DNA from: Echinarachnius parma
Taxonomy: Eukaryota > Echinodermata > Echinoidea > Clypeasteroida > Echinarachniidae
Length of the DNA stretch: 64,000 bases
Direction: 5' to 3'
Assembly (NCBI GenBank): GCA_037951105.1
Contig: JBAMJV010002092.1
Span: forward strand, 1 to 64,000
Every line of letters begins with the position of its first letter. Position 1 is the first letter of the stretch. This document shows positions 57,683 through 64,000 of the stretch, in pieces. The notes under the pieces are model-generated. The model did not search any database. It saw only the letters and a list, made by a program, of their open reading frames with translations, and was not told the origin of the DNA. Made by a program: the position numbers and the translations under genes.

Positions 57683-60486
57683 CTGGAAAGCATAATAAAA
57701 GAACAGAGGAGTGACGTTGTTAAAAATGATTCCCAAATTTTTGCATGGATTCCATTCATATTGCAACAGAAAATAGCTGCAAGTGTAAATTGTTTTCGGT
57801 TGGTCATGTTGCGTAATTCAAACTCAATTTCAAAAGTTTCAATTGTCAAAATCTGGTAAAAAAAAAAAAAAAACATAACAAAATTGAGAAGCTGCACACA
57901 AGCCAATGAGAATGTACACAAGTGTATCACACAATGCTTATTGTTCGCCTGGCCATCTGGTTGAGCATGATCTATTGAAATACAGTCCAAAGCAACTATT
58001 CATGAGATGACATACAATACAATATCTAGGGCTAGCTTCCATACATCCAGGTGGAAAAGAAGATTCAAAGGACAATTGGCCAAGAGTTTTATTTAATGCC
58101 GAACATTTGTAGACCTACAAGCAATAACTGAATGGCATTTTATGACAAGGTAGTTTTAGGGTTAAGGAACCTACCTGGTTGTATTGCTTCCTCATTGGTG
58201 GTGGCCATTTGCTTGGCTCCTGGCTCATCAACCTTCTCTGGACGGGCGATGTTGATGTTATCAGTAAAGGTGGTGTCTGGTGGTGATGCCTGCTGGGTCG
58301 TGGGTTGGTTAGAGGTACCTGCATCTGCAGCTGGAGTAATTGAGTCGTCTTCAAGACCATCCTTGGAATGATTACTTTCAGCACCAGAAGGATTCTCTTC
58401 AAAGTCAGCCGTGAGATTGTGGTCCTTGTCCGGGGTAGCAACATTACCATACACAGGATCTGCTTCTGCAGGAGATGAATTGTCCTTTGAAATACTGCTC
58501 TGGTTCGTTGGTGTGTTGGGAAATTCATTTTTAGTTCTAGCACCAGCCTTTGAAGAGACTCCTGAAGTATTGGAAAGCTCATTTTCAGCACCAGCCTCCG
58601 TCTTTGTAATAGCTCCTTTCACATCAAGTCCGTTCAATGCACCCGCAGGTTTCATTTTCATCTCTTGTGTCCGGTGATCTTCAAGGTGTTCTTTAGATTG
58701 CAATTCAAGGTCTCGCTTTCTTCCGACATCAGATGTTACATCAACACCTGTCTTACTGGCAGAAGCTCCACTTAAGGAATGTACCGTGTCTCCATCATCT
58801 GGGAAAAGTGATCAGAGAGAAACAAAAAAGAACAGAACTATACTAAAATATGTTGACAATTACCATACTGATGCAGCGGACAATGGTATATAATATGGTA
58901 ATGTTTGCAGGGGGGGGGGGGGGGGGGGGGGGGCGGCAAGGATTATATCCCACAGATTTATAATCCTTGCCCCCCACCCCCGAAATACACCTCTTGCAGA
59001 ATGGTAACTTAAAGGGAAAGTTTCCCCATCATCTATTTACTCTACACATTAAAACATAATTTCATGCAAATATGTCCAATGTTTGCCCTCTGAACAAAGG
59101 AGGGGCATCATTCAAAGTCAATCGCTGTATGGACTAATCCCATTCATCGCGTATAGCGTGGAGGCTGCCATTATATTGTTTGAAACCGGGATTTTCAATT
59201 GTTCGCGCCGAAATGCTATGTCAAACCCGAACAAACAAGCTCCGCCTCTTTTTGTTAGCTCTCGCAGCTCGCGGGGTTTGTGCACAAACACAAGGCAAAA
59301 CGTGAGCCAACAAAAAGAATAGTTCGGGTTTGACGTCACATTTTAGAGCGATCCGAGTTTCATAAATATCAATGGCAGCCTCCATGTGTTCGCGATGAAT
59401 GGGATTATCCCGTACAGCGAGTGACTTTGAATGATGCTCATTCCTTGCTCAAAAAGCCAATGTTGGTCGTATTTGCATGAAATTGTGTTTGAACGTTTAG
59501 AGAACATAATCAAAGGTGATTATATGTTGGGGAAAATGTCCCTTTAACAAGTAGGTTTACAAAATTACATCACACTACACATAACTACATTGCCCAGGGA
59601 ATATTATTGATACTCTATTTACATATTTTATCCCAGTGTCAAAATTAATTATATGTTGTCTACTACATGTACAGGTATAATGTACATGATTTCCAACAAA
59701 AACAAATTAAAGCCTGACCACAATATTCCTTCCAAAAATGAAAATTGAAATTAGGTTAATAAGTATCCACACATATCTCTGATCATGTTCAAGGGTAGAG
59801 GGGTTGGCAGAGGGGGGGGGGGTTCTGGGGGGGGCAAAATGCCACGTTTCCTGAAAATAATTGCACAAGTACATTTATCAGGCAGTTGGCAAACGACCTT
59901 TGTCCCCCTCGCAAAATATCCACTTTATGCCCGTGGTTATTCTTCCCACCTTTTGGATGATCCAGCAAAGGTTTGTCCTCTCCATGTTGACATCTTGCCT
60001 TCTCCTCACTCTCCACACAACGCTGTCGAGTTTTCCAGCTACATTTCTTGCCAGAAGTGTCCAGGTGGATTTCAGAAGAACTCTTCTCAGCTGGCAGGCT
60101 TCCAGAGGATGATCCAGATGGTGATGCCCCATCGGCGTTGCTTGTCCCGGAGGCACCGGGTGGTTGCTCCACATCTTTCTGTACTTGTGCATAGATGGGA
60201 TCAGAGGCTTTTGCACAGCCGTTGTGTTCAGTATTAGCGGCCTCTGAGGGTCTATGTGCATTATTGGGATTTTCGTTACCAGATGCCCCTGGTGAATCCA
60301 GACAAGGAGCACGAGGACCGTTTGGGGGTACATCATCTCCGAAGGCAGCATAGCAATCGTCTGGCTCTTGTGGCGGATGTTGAGGCACTTGTCCATTTGG
60401 CCGAATGTTACAGAGAAGCACTCGTCCATTTGGCCGAAAGTTACAGCGACGCAAATTCCCGTTTTCATCATCATTCTGCCCTCTCC
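57393..60486 (-). CDS. Gene C: cytoplasmic linker plus death domain of a TNFR paralogue, 5' part not seen
   Basis: Three exons (60486-59950, 58798-58175, 57682-57393) correspond one to one to the last three exons of gene B. They have the same splice phases (1-1, 1-1, 1-end) and the same donor sequences, with no internal stop. Linker exons and flanking intron bases are very similar to B. I found no transmembrane or cysteine-rich exon between 60486 and the right edge. The missing part is either beyond the window, pushed away by repeats, or lost. If complete it is a third death receptor. If not, it is a duplicated fragment that still has open frames. Confidence 0.8.
58175..58798 (-). CDS. Gene C exon: cytoplasmic linker 2
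   Basis: The acceptor is TTTTCCCAG and the donor CAACCAG|GTAGGT. It is phase 1-1 with 207 whole codons. It shares LSGASAS, TSDVG, DPVYGNVATPDKDHN and NEEAIQPG-type segments with gene B in the same order. It is about 20 codons longer than in B, with extra Ala/Glu-rich segments. It has no known fold. The tyrosine in VYGNV is in the same place as the EYGNI of gene B. Confidence 0.85.
58905..58933. repeat. Poly-G tract
   Basis: A run of more than 20 G is followed by CGGCAAGGATTATA and a diverged inverted copy ending in CCCCCACCCC, so the whole 58900-58985 region is a palindrome with a G/C stem. Confidence 0.75.
59009..59547. mobile_element. TTAA-flanked MITE with TTAAAGGGAAAGTTTCCCC end
   Basis: This is a 539-bp long inverted repeat. 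The ends are TTAAAGGGAAAGTTTCCCC and GGGGAAAATGTCCCTTTAA. Inner complementary words include ATGGACTAATCCCATTCATC against GATGAATGGGATTATCCCGT. It lies in the gene C intron between the linker exons. Confidence 0.85.
59950..60486 (-). CDS. Gene C exon: cytoplasmic linker 1
   Basis: The acceptor is TTTGTCCACAG and the donor CAAAAG|GTGGGA. It is phase 1-1 with 178 whole codons. It contains a tandem pair of an 11-residue unit (RCNFRPNGRVL then LCNIRPNGQVP) where gene B has one. QHPPQEPDDCYAAFGDD, DPIYAQVQKD and GASGTSN-DGASPSGSSSG follow, as in gene B. A stretch of about 65 bases over the PPQEPDDCYA region is identical to gene B at DNA level. Confidence 0.87.
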
Positions 60487-61660
60487 CTGTGGACAAAATA
60501 CATGGATTATTTAGAGAAATAGCCGAGTAAAAACCCTGATATCAATTGCACATTTAAAACACTTTTCTGTCATGTTAACATTCAGCCCTGACAAAACAAA
60601 ACAAAACTTATTTGAAGGTAGAAAAAACATTTTTGTTTTATACAGAGTGTATAAACAAAATTTAATCGAAGTTCAAAGGTCTATTATTCGAAAATTATAT
60701 ATTTTCATACCATAAATGTGATTTTGATGTAAAAAGTAACTATTTCCTGAATCAGCAATGCCACGCATCGCTGAGTTCTTTGTCGTTGAAGAGGGCATGT
60801 GCGAAACACAAGTGAATACATACATGACATACCTGTAACCAATTTTGCCACACTTAAATGTTCAGTGATTCATGCAGATATTTTTGTTTTGTTTTGCCCA
60901 AAACATCCATCTCGTGTCGAATGTGGCCCACACATCATCCAGGTCATGAGAAGATGAAAACACCTTGTTCTTTAAACGTTCCAACAGATAAAAGTCTCAA
61001 TGTGTTAAAATATAGGCATGATAGGGGACCTCTGTGGCCATCATCATTGGGCACAACTACCCTTTCCCCAAAGACTTCCCGCAATCCATCTCTGAGAGAG
61101 ACACGAAGATGGGCAGGTGCACGGTCTTGGACCTACCCGATCAGTCTAAATACTCTCTACACCTGTCGCTCATTGAGTGATTTCAAGTTCGGTGTTGGGC
61201 TGGTGTTAGAGTGGTGTTACTCCAAGAGCTGCTTAAATCGAGCTCAAAATCAGCTGTTCGGTTTGGGAGAACCGATACCGATAGTGCTATCGATATCTAA
61301 ACACCGCCCTACCTAACACCAGCGAAAAAGAACAAAAAGGGTTTAAAATGCCGACGAAAATGCCGAAACCCTTTTTCAAATCATTTCAATCATTACGTTT
61401 ATGATACTGCTGTTCATAATTCAGGGTAATCTGAGACGATAATATGCAGTTCTGTCAGTTAATAAATGTAAAATCATACCATTTGCATTATTTCTTTTGT
61501 TATTAGAATAATTCTAAAGACGTGTCACGAGTGTCATGCGCGAATTTTGACAAATATTGATTTGCAGCTGAACAGTGCTATACGCAGCGGAACATTCACT
61601 ACGCATTACGCCAGAAGTTGCGGCGTTCTTAGTCTGCTCGTGGCCGTTAACGGCGTTGCA
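60487..61660. other. Non-coding stretch where the gene C membrane exon would be expected
   Basis: In gene B the transmembrane exon lies 1.2 kb upstream of linker 1. The matching region here has no hydrophobic open frame with splice sites on the minus strand. 61165-61315 contains GGTGTTGGGCTGGTGTTAGAG and ACCGATACCGATAGTGCTATCGATAT-type repeats. Confidence 0.5.
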
Positions 61661-61672
61661 TGTGCATGCATG

Positions 61673-61864
61673 AGTGAGTGAGTGAGTGATCAGAGTGAGT
61701 TAATAAAACAATGATTGAATTAAATAATTTATAATTATACTAGTTAGTGAATCGGGTCAATCTATCAATCAATCATTTAATCTAACAATCAATCAATGAG
61801 TGAGTGATCAGTAATTATAATGATTGAATTAAATAATTTATAATTATGGTGAATGAATCGGGTT

Positions 61865-61938
<74 letters not shown>

Positions 61939-61963
61939 CCATCAATCAATCAACCATCAATCA

Positions 61964-62010
<47 letters not shown>

Positions 62011-62015
62011 TAATT
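61673..62015. repeat. GAGT and (AATC)n microsatellites
   Basis: GAGT tetramers lie at 61673-61700. A long (AATC)n array runs over about 61866-62012 with a few CATC interruptions. Two similar segments with AATTAAATAATTTATAATTA flank the region (61715 and 61829). Confidence 0.9.
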
Positions 62016-62449
62016 AAATTTAATTATTTGACACACGGAGCTAGCTACTTGACTACCGAAGTAGTTGGAACGGTAGGACTTTTTCTCGGTCGATTACCCT
62101 CCGAAACATTTTATTTTATTTTTATATATTTGTTATTAAACCGGCCAGGAGGTTGCAAAAAAGGCCTTGTCTATATCTAGCTATATAGTCTTATCTAGTT
62201 TACTCCAGTTTATTTCTGACTAGGTCTCCTACTGCCATACTGGGCCTATGCCCAGGCGAAGCCAGGCAAGCACGGTCGAACTATAATATAATAATTACAT
62301 GAATAATTAAGCAATATTCCATGCAGCATGATATCACTATCAGTACCAATATATAGAACTAGAGTAGTCTAGTCAAGACCGTAATGTATAGCGTCAGTCA
62401 TGCAGTGCAAGTGGAATAAACAGAGACAAATGTTTGCTTTACTTTTAGC

Positions 62450-62700
62450 CTTTAGTTTAAGGCTTTAATTATGGCTGCCTAAAACACTAAGTCTAAGACT
62501 GAGTGAAGTCTTTAATTATGCTTAGCCTAGCCCTAGCTAGGCTAGGCTAAGTAAGGATTAGCCTTAATTGATAGGCTAGCATGCCGGCCTCGGGGGCTAG
62601 GTGATGCTAAATTGTTAGCCTTAATCTTACTCAATACTCGATCTTAGACTTAGCTTAGCCTTAGCCTTAGCCTTAGCCCCAGGGGCCAGGAGTATGCTAT
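62450..62700. repeat. TAGCCTTA/CTAGGCTA-rich low-complexity segment
   Basis: TTAGCCTTAGCC and its complement recur in both orientations, making many small palindromes (CTAGCTAGGCTAGGCTAAG at 62531-62549). Confidence 0.7.
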
Positions 62701-62840
62701 GCTTGAGACATATCTAGACTAGTACTACTAGTAGTACTTCTTAGTAGGCCTATCCGGCCTGTCAGCTCTTGACTAACTAGTTCTCCTAGGACTATGCCTA
62801 TAGTCTAGAACTAGTAGACTAGGCTACTACATATACTAGA

Positions 62841-63019
62841 TGTTAGCTTTTGCCTCTTTCACCTACACTCACTCTATAGGTTACTCAATAGACGACAATA
62901 GACACTGGTTCTGCCATTCTAAGTTCCTTCTAGAGGCTTTATTCTCTGGCAACTTCTCACGTGTACAACTGTACATCCTTACAACACAACAACAGATGGC
63001 GCTATTACATCTTGTAACA
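62841..63019 (-). mobile_element. 3' LTR of a Ty3/Gypsy retrotransposon
   Basis: The 179-bp unit begins TGTTA and ends TAACA on either strand, the short inverted termini of LTRs. On the minus strand it contains AGAGAATAAAGCC (polyadenylation signal). It is preceded on the minus strand by a polypurine tract, which in turn lies downstream of a Gypsy pol end (63631 onwards). The size and the TGTTA...TAACA ends fit Gypsy-group elements with short LTRs. The 5' LTR would lie to the right of the window. Confidence 0.85.
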
Positions 63020-63020
63020 T

Positions 63021-63034
63021 CTTTCCTTTTTTTG
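63021..63034 (-). other. Polypurine tract of the Gypsy element
   Basis: AAAAAAAGGAAAGA on the minus strand lies one base from the LTR. In LTR retrotransposons this primes plus-strand DNA synthesis. Confidence 0.8.
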
Positions 63035-63630
63035 AACAAATAAGAACATGGCTATTATTACAAATAAAAGAATTGCTTAAGTCACTTGCAATTCAAGGCA
63101 TTAAACCATTAACCTTCAAAGTGCATTTTATAATGTGGATGGCAATTACAATAGTACCTGAACAACCGGAGTTATGGATAATAGTGGGATAATGACAGTA
63201 ACTACAACCTGTTGAAACTAATTATTTGCATTACAGTATTACTAATGTCTTTAAATGATAACACCATATTCACGTATTAAAAGATATAATGTACTCAGTA
63301 TAGTTGTACAGTACACAATCAATAGGCTTCATATGTATTGGCATTGTCATGTTCATGAATACAAAATAATATTACAAACTTAACCCTATCTGCTGTCTCT
63401 TAATTTCACATGGATGAGCATCTAAAGCAAACAAATGTCCTTTTCAATATTATTTCTGTTACATGTACATATAATAACTTAATACCATTTTTAAACAAAA
63501 ATAAACCACTTTTGACTGTAAGTCTTAAACTGAATGTACAACGAAACAATGTTCTAGCAACTCTGAACACTTTAATACTTTCAGTTTTCTTTAAAGCTCT
63601 TCGTCCTTTTCCTTTCTCTTTTTCAAACAT
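63035..63630 (-). other. Gypsy element 3' untranslated region
   Basis: The AT-rich stretch between the pol stop codon and the polypurine tract has no open frame of note. An A/G-rich segment (GAAAAAGAGAAAGGAAAAGG) follows the stop codon and could be a second, internal purine tract. Confidence 0.6.
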
Positions 63631-64000
63631 CTACTTTTTCCAAACGTAGTCTTTCAAATATGTTGGTGATCGTTTATTTCGCCGACTTTGGCGAGTTGGT
63701 GCTGGAACCTGTACATGTTCGGGCATGGTTTGCATGACGAGTGTACTTCTTGCACCGTCAACGATTTCCTTGTTCGCTTCGCTACGCGTTTGGGCTGGCT
63801 GTTGATTTCGCGAAGATGGAACCATTTCACTTTCGCGTTTATATCGCTCGGAAGTCTTTCGCAGATGTCTTTGATTCCTGCGACGTCGAACTCCTTGCTC
63901 AGTTTCGACGATGTACGATCTGTGCGATACTTGTTCAACAACTTTCGCTTTCTCCCAAACAACATTCTGTTTCTTAGGCTGTATTCTCACTACATCTCCC
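63631..64000 (-). CDS. Ty3/Gypsy pol C-terminus (integrase tail), runs off the right edge
   Basis: The frame is open from the window edge to a stop at 63633-63631, about 122 codons. It starts GDVVRIQPKKQNVVWEKAKV and continues to SHRSYIVETEQG and RRRRNQRHLRK. This is the typical C-terminal region of Gypsy-type integrases (a GDxV...W..a.V...RSY.V....G...RRN..HLR pattern), which binds DNA or chromatin. A basic, disordered tail follows and ends in SRRNKRSPTYLKDYVWKK. The catalytic core, RNase H and reverse transcriptase would lie to the right. No stop is seen, so the element may be recent. Confidence 0.87.
   Translation of the reverse strand, partial: GDVVRIQPKKQNVVWEKAKVVEQVSHRSYIVETEQGVRRRRNQRHLRKTSERYKRESEMVPSSRNQQPAQTRSEANKEIVDGARSTLVMQTMPEHVQVPAPTRQSRRNKRSPTYLKDYVWKK

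Noticed and set aside
58411-58677. Plus-strand frames across the gene C linker exons (also 59785-60237)
   Set aside because: They are antisense shadows of exons that match gene B on the minus strand.
60858-61316. 152-codon plus-strand frame near gene C
   Set aside because: No recognisable domain. It spans short direct repeats and looks like chance opening in moderately GC-rich repeat sequence.
61866-62012. CRISPR-like repeated array
   Set aside because: It is a simple (AATC)n microsatellite with no spacers, in an animal genome.

Overview
The window looks like nuclear DNA of a marine invertebrate animal, probably a deuterostome such as an echinoderm or a relative. The evidence is split genes with GT-AG introns, AT-rich non-coding DNA full of microsatellites, tRNA-derived SINEs and small inverted-repeat transposons, and receptors of the tumour-necrosis-factor-receptor (TNFR) type with death domains. 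The species cannot be fixed from sequence alone.

The only cellular genes I can support are three related TNFR-superfamily death-domain genes. Gene A (+, 8478-15588, 5' end not found) has two cysteine-rich exons, a Thr/Pro stalk, a membrane segment, one very long cytoplasmic linker exon and a death-domain exon. As read, its linker carries a frameshift at an eight-A run, which separates the membrane part from the death domain. Gene B (-, 27835-40370, start exon not found) is intact across seven exons: signal-peptide core, cysteine-rich exon 1, cysteine-rich exon 2 plus stalk, transmembrane, linker 1, linker 2 and death domain. Every splice phase agrees. Gene C (-, 57393-60486) is a close paralogue of the last three exons of B, with no membrane or extracellular exon visible in the remaining 3.5 kb of the window.

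A and B are convergent, with about 12 kb of repeats between their stop codons. C lies upstream of B on the same strand and reads as a tandem duplicate. Large parts of linker and intron are nearly identical between B and C while their death domains have diverged strongly. Shared tyrosine motifs (PIYAxV, PxYGN followed by I or V) and a PPQE motif suggest adaptor binding in addition to death-domain signalling. That is inference.

The rest is mobile and repetitive DNA: several families of TTAA-flanked inverted-repeat elements (one with piggyBac-like ends), a hAT-type element with an 8-bp target duplication, pogo/mariner-type elements, nested insertions, foldback palindromes, two LINE 3' fragments, SINEs, minisatellites, a perfect 242-bp tandem duplication in a gene B intron, and the 3' LTR plus pol end of a Ty3/Gypsy retrotransposon at the right edge.

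There is no rRNA gene, genuine tRNA gene or CRISPR array. All coordinates and splice sites were read by eye.
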